Positions 9,019 through 17,673 of a stretch of DNA of 64,000 bases are shown here, in pieces. Made by a program: the position numbers and the translations under genes. Source of the stretch: Herpetosiphonaceae bacterium. Lineage in GTDB: Bacteria > Chloroflexota > Chloroflexia > Chloroflexales > Herpetosiphonaceae. Location: positions 124,001 through 188,000 of the forward strand of contig BPHZ01000004.1 in NCBI GenBank assembly GCA_026003835.1, given 5' to 3'. The notes beneath the pieces are model-generated. The model was given only the letters and a program-made list of their open reading frames with translations, searched no databases and was not told the origin of the DNA. How positions within the stretch are numbered: position 1 is the first letter of the stretch; each line of letters begins with the position of its first letter.

Positions 9019-9399
9019 ATGGCACGTATTGCCGGGGTGGATATCCCCCGCAACAAGCGCGTCGAGATTGCGCTGACCTACATCTATGGAATTGGGCTTT
9101 CCCGCAGCCAGGAGATCCTGGAGCGGACGGGCGTCAATCCTGATACACGAGTTAAGGATCTGACCGAGGAGGAGGTCAACCGCCTCCGTGAAACCATTGA
9201 TCGTGAGTACATTGTTGAGGGCGATCTCCGCCGTCAGGTGCAGCTCAACATCAAACGTTTGATGGATATCGGCTGCTACCGTGGGCTGCGCCACCGCCGC
9301 GGGCTGCCGGTGCGCGGGCAGCGCACTCGCACGAATGCGCGGACGCGTCGTGGTCGCAAGGGCCAGGCGATTGGTATTAAGAAGAAGACACGTAAGTAG
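9019..9399 (+). CDS. rpsM: 30S ribosomal protein S13
   Basis: S13 is in the small-subunit head and forms bridges to the large subunit. The 126-aa product has [21 protein letters not shown], the helix-two-turn-helix region, and [22 protein letters not shown]. The ribosome binding site is CGGAGGACG. The following gap holds a perfect 10-base inverted repeat that overlaps the stop codon. Confidence 0.97.
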   Translation: MARIAGVDIPRNKRVEIALTYIYGIGLSRSQEILERTGVNPDTRVKDLTEEEVNRLRETIDREYIVEGDLRRQVQLNIKRLMDIGCYRGLRHRRGLPVRGQRTRTNARTRRGRKGQAIGIKKKTRK

Positions 9400-9450
9400 C
9401 TATTAGCTTCGAGCTGATTGTGGACTGCTAGTAGCGCATAGCTAATAGCT
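9398..9450. repeat. inverted repeat between rpsM and rpsK
   Basis: AGCTATTAGC (9398-9407) and GCTAATAGCT (9441-9450) are perfect 10-base inverted arms. CTGCTAGTAGC inside the loop is a degenerate relative. The left arm overlaps the rpsM stop codon. It resembles the palindromic elements in other gaps of this operon but has a different core sequence. Confidence 0.55.
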
Positions 9451-9472
9451 GATGGTTTATTGAGGAGGATTC

Positions 9473-9889
9473 ATGGCTAAGCAGACAAAAGGCGGCACGG
9501 CTGCTCGCCGCCCGCAACGCGGGCGCCGTCGCGAGCGCAAGAATGTGCCGCGGGGCCAGGCGCATATTCAGGCGACGTTCAATAATACGATCATCACCAT
9601 TACTGATCCGCAGGGCAATGTGATTGGATGGAGCAGCGCAGGCACTGCCGGCTTCAAGGGTTCGCGCAAGAGCACGCCCTATGCGGCGCAGGTAGCTGCC
9701 GAGGCTGCTGCACGCAAGGCAATGGATAACGGCATGCGCCAGGTGGAGGTTTTTGTCAAAGGGCCGGGTGGTGGACGCGAGGCGGCGGTTCGTTCGCTTC
9801 AGGCGGCCGGGTTAAGCGTGGTTGCCATTACCGATGTCACGCCCATTCCGCATAATGGCTGTCGGCCACCGAAGCGGCGCAGAGTCTAA
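9473..9889 (+). CDS. rpsK: 30S ribosomal protein S11
   Basis: S11 is on the platform near the Shine-Dalgarno helix. The 138-aa product carries [54 protein letters not shown] and the C-terminal [18 protein letters not shown]. The N-terminus has an extra basic stretch ([17 protein letters not shown]). TGAGGAGGATTC precedes the ATG. Confidence 0.97.
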   Translation: MAKQTKGGTAARRPQRGRRRERKNVPRGQAHIQATFNNTIITITDPQGNVIGWSSAGTAGFKGSRKSTPYAAQVAAEAAARKAMDNGMRQVEVFVKGPGGGREAAVRSLQAAGLSVVAITDVTPIPHNGCRPPKRRRV

Positions 9890-9902
9890 GTTGGATGTTG
9901 CG

Positions 9903-9960
9903 TTTCAAGGTTCAAGTTTCAAGTTCAGGGTCATGGTTCCCTGAAAACTGGAGCTTGAAA
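9903..9960. repeat. palindromic TTTCAAG-type repeat between rpsK and rpsD
   Basis: TTTCAAG (9903-9909) is matched by CTTGAAA (9954-9960). Nested inside, TTCAGGG (9924-9930) pairs with CCCTGAA (9939-9945) around eight bases. The arms contain three tandem TTCAAG-like units. The element shares its core words with the one after rplN, which suggests a dispersed repeat family. Confidence 0.6.
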
Positions 9961-10003
9961 GCTGGGTAAGAATTCATTAGTCATTGTAGAGGTATAAACA
10001 AAC

Positions 10004-10642
10004 ATGGCACGATATCGAGGTCCCGTCTGCAAGCTGTGCCGGCGGGAAGGGGTCAAACTGATGCTCAAGGGTGAGCGCTGCATGGGCCCCAAGTGCGCTA
10101 TCGAACGGCGCAACTACCCTCCCGGCCAGCATGGGACAAACTTCCGGCGACGCCAGCTCTCGGATTTCGGCATGCAGCTGCGTGAAAAGCAGAAGGCTCG
10201 TCGTATCTACGGTATTCTGGAGCGGCAGTTCCGCCGTCACTACGCTGAGGCGGCCCGGCGCAAGGGCGTGACTGGCGAGAATCTGCTGCAGATCCTGGAG
10301 CGACGGCTGGACAACGTCGTCTATCGCATGGGCCTCGCCGATTCGCGGCGCCAGGCTCGCCAGCTTGTGAACCACGGTCATATCACGATTAATGGCCGCA
10401 AGACCGATATCCCTTCAGCGCTGGTTAGTATCGGCGATATTATCGCCGTGCGCCCTGAGAGCCGCCGCAAGACCTACTTCAAGGATCTGGCTGAGAGCAA
10501 TATCCTGACAAAGAAGGCGGTGCCGAGCTGGCTTCAGCTTGACCCGGCAAAGATGGAGGCCGTGGTTCGTTCACTGCCGACGCGGCAAGATGCCGAGCTT
10601 CCGATAACGGAGTCGCTCATCGTCGAGCTCTACAGCCGCTAA
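10004..10642 (+). CDS. rpsD: 30S ribosomal protein S4, zinc form
   Basis: S4 nucleates small-subunit assembly. The 212-aa product has [16 protein letters not shown] and [19 protein letters not shown]: the four Cys make this the C+ zinc form. The S4 RNA-binding domain is at [27 protein letters not shown]. Length and order (S11-S4-alpha) are standard. Confidence 0.97.
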   Translation: MARYRGPVCKLCRREGVKLMLKGERCMGPKCAIERRNYPPGQHGTNFRRRQLSDFGMQLREKQKARRIYGILERQFRRHYAEAARRKGVTGENLLQILERRLDNVVYRMGLADSRRQARQLVNHGHITINGRKTDIPSALVSIGDIIAVRPESRRKTYFKDLAESNILTKKAVPSWLQLDPAKMEAVVRSLPTRQDAELPITESLIVELYSR

Positions 10643-10700
10643 TGGTCGGTACAGAACATCGGGTCTGCGGTTTGTCCGCTACCCGCTGAGGAGGCGGAAC

Positions 10701-11687
10701 GTGCTCAATATTGCGATGCCCAAGATCGAGTGTGTCCAGGCGGCCGAGAACTATGGGCGGTTCAAGATCGAGCCCCTGGACCCTGGCTTCGGTCATACTC
10801 TGGGGAACTCCCTGCGACGGGTGTTGCTCTCCTCGATCCCGGGCGCCGCGGTGACAAAGATCAAAATCGACGGGGTCTTTCACGAATTCTCGACCATCCC
10901 TGGCGTTAAGGAGGATGTGACCGAGATCGTGTTGAATATTAAGGGTATTCGCCTGCGCTCGTACGCGGAGCGTCCTGTCAAGGCGATGCTCTCAAAGAGC
11001 GGCCCTGGCATTGTCCGCGCCGCTGATATCGATTGCCCAAGCAACGTTGAGATCGTGAACCCCGATCATTACATTGCGACCATCGATAGCGATGATGGGC
11101 GGATCGATATGGAGCTGACTATCGAGCGGCATCGGGGCTATGTCCCGGCCGAGGCGCGCGAGCCAGGCCCAATCGGCGAGATCCCCATCGATGCGATCTT
11201 TACGCCGGTGCCTAAGGTTAACTATGTGGTCGAGCATACCCGTATTGGGGGTATGACAGAGTATGATCGGCTGCTGCTGGAGATTTGGACTGATGGGACG
11301 ATCAAGCCCGGCGACGCGTTGAGCTACGCGGCGCAGGTGCTGGTCGAGTACAATACGACGATTGCGGCGTTCAATAAGGCGCAGCAGGAGCCGGCTGCCC
11401 CGACCGATGCCTCGGGGTTGGCGATCCCGGCTGAGGTCTATGATATGCCAATCGAAGACCTCGATCTCTCCACCCGTACCTACAATTGCTTGAAGCGAGC
11501 CGATATTACCAAGGTCGGCCAGGTGCTGGAGATGGACGAGAAGGCGCTGCTGGCAGTGCGCAATCTTGGTCAGAAGTCGATGGAGGAGATCCGTGACAAG
11601 CTGATCGAGCGTGGCTTGCTGCCGGTGAAGCCTGGGAATGTATCGATGCCGGCCCAGACGGTGCGCTCCGCGTTGACCGCCGAGTAA
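10701..11687 (+). CDS. rpoA: RNA polymerase alpha subunit
   Basis: Alpha dimerises to start RNA polymerase assembly, and its C-terminal domain contacts promoter DNA and activators. The N-terminal domain shows FKIEPLDPGFGHTLGNSLRRVLLSSIPGAAVT. The C-terminal domain shows YNCLKRADITKVGQVL and VRNLGQKSMEEIRDKL. The GTG at 10701 has GAGGAGG at 10688-10694. An ATG 15 bases later would be too far from it. The product is 328 aa. Confidence 0.96.
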   Translation: MLNIAMPKIECVQAAENYGRFKIEPLDPGFGHTLGNSLRRVLLSSIPGAAVTKIKIDGVFHEFSTIPGVKEDVTEIVLNIKGIRLRSYAERPVKAMLSKSGPGIVRAADIDCPSNVEIVNPDHYIATIDSDDGRIDMELTIERHRGYVPAEAREPGPIGEIPIDAIFTPVPKVNYVVEHTRIGGMTEYDRLLLEIWTDGTIKPGDALSYAAQVLVEYNTTIAAFNKAQQEPAAPTDASGLAIPAEVYDMPIEDLDLSTRTYNCLKRADITKVGQVLEMDEKALLAVRNLGQKSMEEIRDKLIERGLLPVKPGNVSMPAQTVRSALTAE

Positions 11688-11709
11688 GAAACCGAGGAGG
11701 ACTTGAGGA

Positions 11710-12057
11710 ATGCGACACCGCGTTGCTGGCAAAAAGCTGGGCCGACCCGCCGATCAGCGCAAGGCTATGTATCGCAGCATGCTGATCTCAATTATCCAGC
11801 ATGGCAAGATTCGCACGACTGAGGCGAAGGCGAAGGCACTCCAGCCCCAGGTCGAGAGTTTGATCGCACTGGCGCGTGAGGACACGCCGCACGCGCGTCG
11901 CATGGCGCTCTCAAAGCTGGCGAACAAGCAGGCCATGCGTAAGCTCTTTACCGTTGGGGTGAACTATGCGGAGCGCCCCGGCGGCTACACCCGCCTGACG
12001 CGGCTTGGCCCGCGCAAGGGTGATGCTGCCGAGATGGCGCTGCTGGAGCTGGTGTAA
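11710..12057 (+). CDS. rplQ: 50S ribosomal protein L17
   Basis: L17 lies near the peptide exit tunnel. The 115-aa product starts MRHRVAGKKLGRPADQRKAMYRSM, has IRTTEAKAKALQP, and ends RLGPRKGDAAEMALLELV, all normal. It follows rpoA by 22 bases, with ACCGAGGAGGAC upstream. truA starts eight bases after its stop. Confidence 0.97.
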   Translation: MRHRVAGKKLGRPADQRKAMYRSMLISIIQHGKIRTTEAKAKALQPQVESLIALAREDTPHARRMALSKLANKQAMRKLFTVGVNYAERPGGYTRLTRLGPRKGDAAEMALLELV

Positions 12058-12064
12058 CAGAGCG

Positions 12065-12886
12065 ATGCGCAACATCGCCCTGCGGCTCGAGTATGATGGG
12101 AGCAGTTTCGTCGGCTCCCAGTACCAGGCCAGTGGGCGGACCGTGCAGGCGGAGCTGGAGCATGCATGGCTGCGCTTTACCGGCGAGGAGCGGCGCTGGT
12201 CGCTGGCAGGACGCACCGACAGTGGCGTCCATGCCGTGGGCCAGGTAGCCAATATTCATACCGAGTCACAGCATCCACTTGAGACCGTCCTGCGGGCGAT
12301 GAACGCGTTGCTGCCCCCAGACATTAGAGTCCATGAGGTTTGGGAGGTGCCGGAGCGCTTTCACGCTCGCTTCAGCGCCAGGCGGCGTGAATATCGCTAC
12401 CTGATCTTAAACAGCAAGAGCCCGTCCGCACTGCTACGCCAGCGAGCGCTGCACGTCCCGCAGCCGCTTGACGTAGCGGCAATGAACAGGGCGCTGGCGA
12501 CCCTCGTGGGCGAGCACGATTTTGCGGCGTTCGCCGGGGGTGGTCAGGATGCGACTGGATCGACGGTCCGTTTTGTCTATAGTGCGCAATGCGTCATAAC
12601 CGCCGATCAGTTGCTGCCCTGGCCGATCATTCAGATTGACATTGCAGCCAACGCCTTTCTGCGCCATATGGTGCGTACTATTGTCGGGACGCTGCTGCTG
12701 GTCGGCGCCGGTACTCTGGCTCCGGCAGATTTCGCGGCGATCCTCGAGGGCCGCGATCGCAGCCGGGCTGGACCAACGGCTCCGGCCCACGGTCTCTATC
12801 TGATGGCAGTTCACTACGATCCGGCGGTTGCCCCGCTGGAGCGACTGGGTGACCCAGAGGAGAACTTTGACGATGAAAACCTATAG
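12065..12886 (+). CDS. truA: tRNA pseudouridine(38-40) synthase TruA
   Basis: TruA makes pseudouridine at positions 38-40 of tRNA anticodon arms. The sequence has [19 protein letters not shown] and the catalytic motif [15 protein letters not shown] with the essential Asp. [14 protein letters not shown] and [16 protein letters not shown] follow. Start at 12065 gives the family N-terminus (273 aa); an upstream in-frame ATG at 12005 lies inside rplQ. The C-terminus overlaps the start of rplM by 14 bases, indicating coupling. Confidence 0.95.
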   Translation: MRNIALRLEYDGSSFVGSQYQASGRTVQAELEHAWLRFTGEERRWSLAGRTDSGVHAVGQVANIHTESQHPLETVLRAMNALLPPDIRVHEVWEVPERFHARFSARRREYRYLILNSKSPSALLRQRALHVPQPLDVAAMNRALATLVGEHDFAAFAGGGQDATGSTVRFVYSAQCVITADQLLPWPIIQIDIAANAFLRHMVRTIVGTLLLVGAGTLAPADFAAILEGRDRSRAGPTAPAHGLYLMAVHYDPAVAPLERLGDPEENFDDENL

Positions 12887-13307
12887 TATGAAAGAATCCG
12901 AGATACACAACGACTGGTATCTCGTCGATGCAGAGAATCAGGTGCTGGGCCGCCTTGCCAGTCAGGTGGCGACCCTGCTGCGTGGGAAACATAAGCCGAC
13001 CTACACGCCGCACCTTGAGATGGGCGATTTTGTCATTGTTGTCAATGCTGATAAGGTTGCGCTTACTGGCCGCAAGGCGGAGACGAAGATTTACTATCGC
13101 CACAGCGGCTATCCCGGTGGGCTCAAAGCAACACCCTATAAGGTCATGCTGGCCCGCCATCCTGATCGGGTTATTCGCTTTGCCGTAAAAGGTATGCTGC
13201 CCAAAACGCGTCTTGGCCGCCATCTTCTACGGCGGCTGAAGATCTATGCGGGACCGAATCACCCGCATGAGGCGCAGCAGCCCAAGCGCTATGAGCTCAA
13301 GAAGTAG
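12873..13307 (+). CDS. rplM: 50S ribosomal protein L13
   Basis: L13 is an early assembly protein of the large subunit. The 144-aa product starts [30 protein letters not shown] and contains [17 protein letters not shown] and the C-terminal [17 protein letters not shown]. An upstream ATG at 12828 is inside truA. The ATG at 12873 has GAGGAG at 12857-12862 and gives the standard N-terminus. Confidence 0.96.
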   Translation: MKTYSMKESEIHNDWYLVDAENQVLGRLASQVATLLRGKHKPTYTPHLEMGDFVIVVNADKVALTGRKAETKIYYRHSGYPGGLKATPYKVMLARHPDRVIRFAVKGMLPKTRLGRHLLRRLKIYAGPNHPHEAQQPKRYELKK

Positions 13308-13315
13308 GAGTGACT

Positions 13316-13720
13316 ATGGCCACAACTGAGAAGCGATACTATCAGGGGACGGGACGCCGCAAGACCGCTGTGGCGCGGGTGCGACTCTTCCCCGGCGGGG
13401 GCGATTTTGTCGTCAACGGCAAAACGCCGGCCGATTACTTCGGCGGTCGCGAAATTCTGCATAGGACCATCAACGCCCCGCTTGAGTTGACGAACCTGAA
13501 GGGCAAGTTCAACGTCCTGGTGAAGGTTCGTGGCGGTGGTGTTTCCGGCCAGGCAGAGGCCGTGCGTCACGGCGTTGCCCGCGCGCTGCTCGATGCCGAC
13601 CCGGAGCTACGCCCTGTGCTTAAGCGGGCAGGCTTTCTGACCCGCGACCCGCGAGCGAAGGAGCGCAAGAAGCCCGGCCTGGTCCGCGCTCGCCGCGCCA
13701 AGCAGTACACCAAGCGCTAG
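13316..13720 (+). CDS. rpsI: 30S ribosomal protein S9
   Basis: S9 reaches the P-site tRNA with its C-terminal tail. The 134-aa product has [49 protein letters not shown], and the basic tail RRAKQYTKR. The ATG at 13316 follows TAGGAG by five bases. It is the last gene of the ribosomal cluster. Confidence 0.97.
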   Translation: MATTEKRYYQGTGRRKTAVARVRLFPGGGDFVVNGKTPADYFGGREILHRTINAPLELTNLKGKFNVLVKVRGGGVSGQAEAVRHGVARALLDADPELRPVLKRAGFLTRDPRAKERKKPGLVRARRAKQYTKR

Positions 13721-14035
13721 TGGTCGGCCACATCAGGATTGCTGGGGGTGGTTTGGAGGGGCGAAGCCCCACCAACTCCCCATTCTTCAGCATCGTTACA
13801 GAGGTGGTCCACTAGTCTCGCCACCGGCACGCTGCATAAAACGTTGCGAAAGGCACGAGAACATCGTGTCTTTCGGCGTTTTAGGCGGGGATGCGGCCAA
13901 CAGATTGTTGAACATGGGGACGAAGGCTTGCAACATTCGTCAGTGAGCCCTCGTCATATCGGCCAGCACGGGGACGTCCTCGCTCCTATAGGAAACGTAA
14001 GACAACCGGCCTGGCCGGTATGAAAGGAGCCTAAT
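13721..14035. other. intergenic region after rpsI
   Basis: This 315-base stretch has no convincing gene. GGGGC-GAA-GCCCC (13758-13770), flanked by TTGG and CCAA, is a stem-loop suited to ending the ribosomal transcript, although no T-run follows. ACCGGCC-T-GGCCGGT (14005-14019) is a compact palindrome just upstream of the next gene. I see no clear sigma-70 promoter for the PspC gene. Confidence 0.5.
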
Positions 14036-14503
14036 ATGCAAACAACACTTCAGCCCCGACTGACGCGAAGCTCGCAAGATCGCATTATCGCCGGCGTTGC
14101 GGGGGGATTAGCCCGCTACTTTGAGATCGATTCGACGCTGATGCGCCTGATTATGGTGGTGCTGTTTCTCGCCGGTGTTGGGTTGATCATCTACCCGGTG
14201 CTGTGGCTGATTATGCCCCGCGATAATCGCATGCAGGCGCAGGGCATCCAGCCAGGACCCGGCGCCCGCTTCGATCCAATGACCGGCGAGCCGCTGCAGC
14301 AAAACAACGTCGTTCAAGGAATCCAACAGAGCGGCAGGCTGCGCAGCCCGAGCGATCGCCAGCGCTTTGGGGTAGTATTAATGGGCCTGGGCACCTTTAT
14401 TATGGCCGATCTGATGTTCCCCTGGGCCTCACACCTGATCTTTCCAACCCTGTTGATCGGTGCGGGGCTGGTGCTGGTGGGCCGCTCGCGGCGATCACTC
14501 TAG
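14036..14503 (+). CDS. PspC-domain membrane protein
   Basis: The 155-aa protein has an N-terminal PspC domain: RIIAGVAGGLARYFEIDSTLMRLI followed by a hydrophobic segment ending LWLIMPRD. PspC proteins are associated with envelope-stress responses, but many homologues are uncharacterised. After a polar Gln/Pro-rich linker (residues 65-105), the C-terminus has two more hydrophobic segments. AAAGGAG precedes the ATG. It stands alone, convergent with the amidase gene. Confidence 0.85.
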   Translation: MQTTLQPRLTRSSQDRIIAGVAGGLARYFEIDSTLMRLIMVVLFLAGVGLIIYPVLWLIMPRDNRMQAQGIQPGPGARFDPMTGEPLQQNNVVQGIQQSGRLRSPSDRQRFGVVLMGLGTFIMADLMFPWASHLIFPTLLIGAGLVLVGRSRRSL

Positions 14504-14613
14504 CGCGCTGGTAGGGGTGCGATGTGCCCCCGATGATCTCCCTCTGAAGCGCAAAGCCAGGCGGTTGCTCCACAAGTCATACCAGTGAGTTATCCTCAGC
14601 GTAGATAACACAG

Positions 14614-14668
14614 CGAAACCTCCGGGAGGACACGCAGTTGCCAAGATGCGTTCATCCCGGAGGTTTCG
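14614..14668. terminator. large stem-loop between convergent genes
   Basis: CGAAACCTCCGGGA (14614-14627) and TCCCGGAGGTTTCG (14655-14668) are perfect 14-base inverted arms with a 27-base loop. It lies between the plus-strand PspC gene and the minus-strand amidase, so it could end transcription from both sides. It lacks a long T-run. The rest of 14504-14821 shows no gene. Confidence 0.6.
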
Positions 14669-14821
14669 TCTGCCTTACCCGGAGCCTTCACAGATCGCGT
14701 ATTCCTGCGTAAACTGAGTGCCTACTGCCTCTTGCCGATACAGGCATGCGCCGGTCGATTCAGCCATGTATTCGGCCCGCTCGTGGCGGCGATACAGAGG
14801 CGCTCGTTCGCTGGGTTGCGG

Positions 14822-15904
14822 CTAGCTGTTGACCAGGGCATTCCAGGTCTGTGGGCCGACGATACCATCTGCAGTGAGCCCTTTCGATGACTGGAAACTC
14901 TTAACCGCGCTCTCCGTGCCGGAGCCAAAGATGCCGTCCACCGTCAGGTTGTAGCCGCGAGCCCTTAGCTGGCTTTGTACGGCTTTGACCGCCTCACCAG
15001 TATTCCCATTACGCAGGGTGATAATCAGCGCCTCCCATGTCTGTGGGCCGACGATGCCATCTACAGTGAGTCCTTTCGATGACTGGAAACTCTTAACCGC
15101 GCTCTCCGTGCCGGAGCCAAAGATGCCGTCCACCGTGATACTATAGCCACGCGCGCGCAGCAAATACTGCACCGTCTTGACGCGCTCGCCTGAGTGGCCG
15201 CGCTGCACGATCGGCCAGGTACGCGTGCTACCGCCGTCGCCAATTCGAGCCGCCACATCCTGTCGCAGCTGTGGCAGCAGCGCATAGAGCTGATCACCGG
15301 GGCAGTCGGTAGCGTTGAAATCGCGGTGGCCGTAGATTTGTGAGCTAGAGATGCCGTATTGCTGGCAGATGTAGGCACACAGCGCGACGAGCCTATCATA
15401 GAGCGCGGCAGGCGGCTGGCTTGACATGTAGTTGCCCTCGTTTTCGATGCCAACCGCTACGTCATTCTGTCCATCGCAGTGAGCACCTCTCACGTGATAG
15501 AGGCCGCCCTGCAGCACTTCCAGGCTGCGATGACGTCCCTCCAGCACGTAGCCACCACGGCTGATCATAAAGTGCTGGCCGCTGTCGATCCAACCCCTGT
15601 TGAAGTGCCACTGCTGGATATTACGTGCAAGCTGGTAGGCTTGTGATAGTGAATAATCGGTCGTATTGGCTGTATCGGTATGATGCACAATGATCTTCGT
15701 TGGACGCGACGACAGCACAGTGATCGGTTGTTTGGGCGATTGCGCGCCCCAGGTGCTACAGCCAACGATGCTGGGAGCGGAGACGGTGGCATTCGCGACT
15801 GGAGCAAAATGGCGATCGATGCCGCCGATCAACACAATGGTTCCGATTCCCAACACTGTTTTGAGGAACGAACGGCGCGATGGAGAATCACATGAGTGAC
15901 ACAA
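14822..15904 (-). CDS. Tat-exported N-acetylmuramoyl-L-alanine amidase with two peptidoglycan-binding repeats
   Basis: A cell-wall hydrolase that would cut the amide between muramic acid and the stem peptide outside the membrane. Near the N-terminus is a twin-arginine signal (SRRSFLK then a hydrophobic stretch). The amidase_2/PGRP domain follows with VHHTDT, GIENEGNY and GHRDFNATDCPGD, giving His/His/Cys zinc ligands. Two PG_binding_1 repeats (DGIFGSGTESAVKSFQ) form the C-terminus. AGGAGG on the minus strand is spaced for a TTG start at 15904 (360 aa); no ATG fits. The IS element ends 30 bases upstream, so its native promoter may be displaced. Confidence 0.88.
   Translation of the reverse strand: MCHSCDSPSRRSFLKTVLGIGTIVLIGGIDRHFAPVANATVSAPSIVGCSTWGAQSPKQPITVLSSRPTKIIVHHTDTANTTDYSLSQAYQLARNIQQWHFNRGWIDSGQHFMISRGGYVLEGRHRSLEVLQGGLYHVRGAHCDGQNDVAVGIENEGNYMSSQPPAALYDRLVALCAYICQQYGISSSQIYGHRDFNATDCPGDQLYALLPQLRQDVAARIGDGGSTRTWPIVQRGHSGERVKTVQYLLRARGYSITVDGIFGSGTESAVKSFQSSKGLTVDGIVGPQTWEALIITLRNGNTGEAVKAVQSQLRARGYNLTVDGIFGSGTESAVKSFQSSKGLTADGIVGPQTWNALVNS
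14849..15134. repeat. tandem near-identical DNA repeats encoding peptidoglycan-binding domains
   Basis: About 94 bases at 14849-14942 recur at 15041-15134, offset by 192 bases (64 codons), with only a few mismatches. They encode the C-terminal halves of the two PG_binding_1 repeats of the amidase. Such near-identity suggests recent duplication or gene conversion. Confidence 0.7.
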
Positions 15905-15933
15905 ACCGACACCTCCTGAGAAAAGCTTCAATG

Positions 15934-17587
15934 GATCGGCCTGCTCCCAAGGGAGCAGGCCGATCCTGAAGTTTGGCCCTTTCTCACGAACACTTGAAAA
16001 AGCGACCTCCGTTGGGTATGCTGAAGGTGTCAAATCACCAGCACTCCAAGGAGGTCGCTATGCCGCAGCATACCACAGTTGCCCCCCCAACGCCACCCCT
16101 CTTGGCCCGTTTGCTCGCCCTGGTCGAGTCCCACCGTCCCGCCTTTCGCCAACAGCGCACCTTTCACCGCGCCACCGCGCTGCTCGTCGGCATGCTCGGC
16201 GCCTCTGCCCGCCATACCCTCACCCAAGCCCTGATCGCGCTGGGGCTGATTGACATCGATTGGTCCGCGTTCTATCGCCTCTTCTCGCGAGCCCGCATCG
16301 ATCTGCCCACCTTGCAGCACCAGCTCTTCGCCAGCACCCTGGCCAACGCGCCCGCCGATCAGCCCTACGTCGTGGCCGTCGATGGCGTGGCCTTCCCCCG
16401 CACGAGTCGCCGCATGCCCGGCGTCGGCTGGCGCAAGGCCCCCAACACCGCGCCCTTCCGCGCCGGCCTTGCCCTCGCCCAACGCTTCTGCATCCTCCAT
16501 TGGCTCCCGGCGCTGGAACAGGGCTGGACGCGTGCCATTGCGCTGATCTGTCTGCCCTGTTTTACGCCCAAAGCCCGCCCCGCTGCCGCCCCGCCCATGC
16601 GCGAGTGGGAGGCGGCCTTGCAGGCGCTCCAGACGCTGCGGGTGGCCCTCGATACCGCTGGTCGTCCCAGGCAGTGGATCGTCGTGCTGGCCGATGGCAG
16701 CTATGATGTCGTTGAGCTGTGGCGGGCGCTGCCCCATCACACTGCCTTGCTGGCCCGTACCGCCCGCAATCGCGCGTTGCGTCAGCTCCCACCGCCTTCC
16801 ACGGCGCGCGGCCGTCGGCGGCTGTATGGGGACCAGGCGCCCACGCCAGCCCAGTGGCTGCAGCAGCGGCGCGGCTGGCAGGAGACCAGCCAGGTCGTCC
16901 GTGGCCATCCGCGGCGGCTGCGCTACCGCATCGAAGGTCCCTATCTGCGCCAACGGGCCCCGCTGCATCCGCTCTGGCTGGTGCTGATGGGCGGCGAGCA
17001 CTACCGGCGGCATGGACGCGAGAAGCGCCGCGATCCGGTGCCGGTGCTGGTGTCGGCCATCGCCACAGCGGATGGTGGCTGGGCGCTGCCGCTGCCGGTG
17101 GAGGCCTTCCTGGTGTGGTTGTGGCAACGCTGGGAAGTGGAGGTGGCGCATCGTGAGCTGAAAAGCGGGTTTGGGGTCGGAGCAATGCCGTGCTGGCACC
17201 GCGAGGGCACCATCCGGAGCGTGCAGTGGGGCGTCTGGGCCTACGGCGTGTGTCTGCTGGCAGCGTATCAGAGCTGGGGCATCTGTGGCGGACCGCGCGC
17301 GCCTGGGCGCTGGTGGCGCGGAGCGCAGCGCTGGTCGTTCAGGACCGTGTGGCGCAGTCTGCGCGCGGCATGGTGGCATGGCCCGGCCTTTCAGGCCCGT
17401 CAGCCGCGCACACCGAGTGACTGGGCCAAAAAAGAAGCATGGCTCGGCGCCATGCTCAAGAGGATCGCCGGATCAACCCGCCTGGAAGCGGGCGGATCCA
17501 GCGATCCACCCTGTCCCTGGCCCGTCCGATCTTGGTCTAAAGAGCCAAAGTCCAGGATCGGCCTGCTCCCAAGGGAGCAGGCCGATC
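15934..17587 (+). mobile_element. insertion sequence with palindromic ends
   Basis: Each end carries the same 32-base palindrome (15934-15965 and 17556-17587): 15-base arms, GATCGGCCTGCTCCC and its complement, around a central AA. Inside them, CTGAAGTTTGGCCCTTT (left) matches CTGGACTTTGGCTCTTT (right, reversed) at 14 of 17 bases, so inverted repeats extend inward. The palindromes are direct copies by their AA centres, so they could be IS ends or a duplicated target. The element separates two minus-strand cell-wall hydrolase genes. Confidence 0.8.
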
Positions 17588-17673
17588 GGTTTGTGCATGA
17601 ACTGTGCGTTAGTAGGTGCAGCCGGAGGTTGGCAGGGTCGAGGGGTGCGGGACGCTGGTGCCGTCGTAGATAG
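16060..17673 (+). CDS. DDE transposase, IS4-like
   Basis: This enzyme would cut and rejoin the ends of the IS. Likely catalytic acidic residues are in VVAVDGVAFPR, VVLADGSYD and WEVEVAHRELKSGFG, the last resembling the HRExK signature of IS4-type transposases; exact family assignment is uncertain. An AAGGAGG at 16049-16055 supports the ATG at 16060 over one at 15973. The reading frame has no stop inside the element: it runs through the right palindrome and 86 bases into flanking DNA, antisense to the end of the M23 peptidase gene. The last ~40 residues are therefore not original. Confidence 0.85.
   Translation: MPQHTTVAPPTPPLLARLLALVESHRPAFRQQRTFHRATALLVGMLGASARHTLTQALIALGLIDIDWSAFYRLFSRARIDLPTLQHQLFASTLANAPADQPYVVAVDGVAFPRTSRRMPGVGWRKAPNTAPFRAGLALAQRFCILHWLPALEQGWTRAIALICLPCFTPKARPAAAPPMREWEAALQALQTLRVALDTAGRPRQWIVVLADGSYDVVELWRALPHHTALLARTARNRALRQLPPPSTARGRRRLYGDQAPTPAQWLQQRRGWQETSQVVRGHPRRLRYRIEGPYLRQRAPLHPLWLVLMGGEHYRRHGREKRRDPVPVLVSAIATADGGWALPLPVEAFLVWLWQRWEVEVAHRELKSGFGVGAMPCWHREGTIRSVQWGVWAYGVCLLAAYQSWGICGGPRAPGRWWRGAQRWSFRTVWRSLRAAWWHGPAFQARQPRTPSDWAKKEAWLGAMLKRIAGSTRLEAGGSSDPPCPWPVRSWSKEPKSRIGLLPREQADRFVHELCVSRCSRRLAGSRGAGRWCRRR

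Noticed and set aside
16030..17379. 449-codon minus-strand frame inside the IS
   Set aside because: Antisense shadow of the GC-rich transposase gene; composition is the reverse of the real codons and no motif is present.
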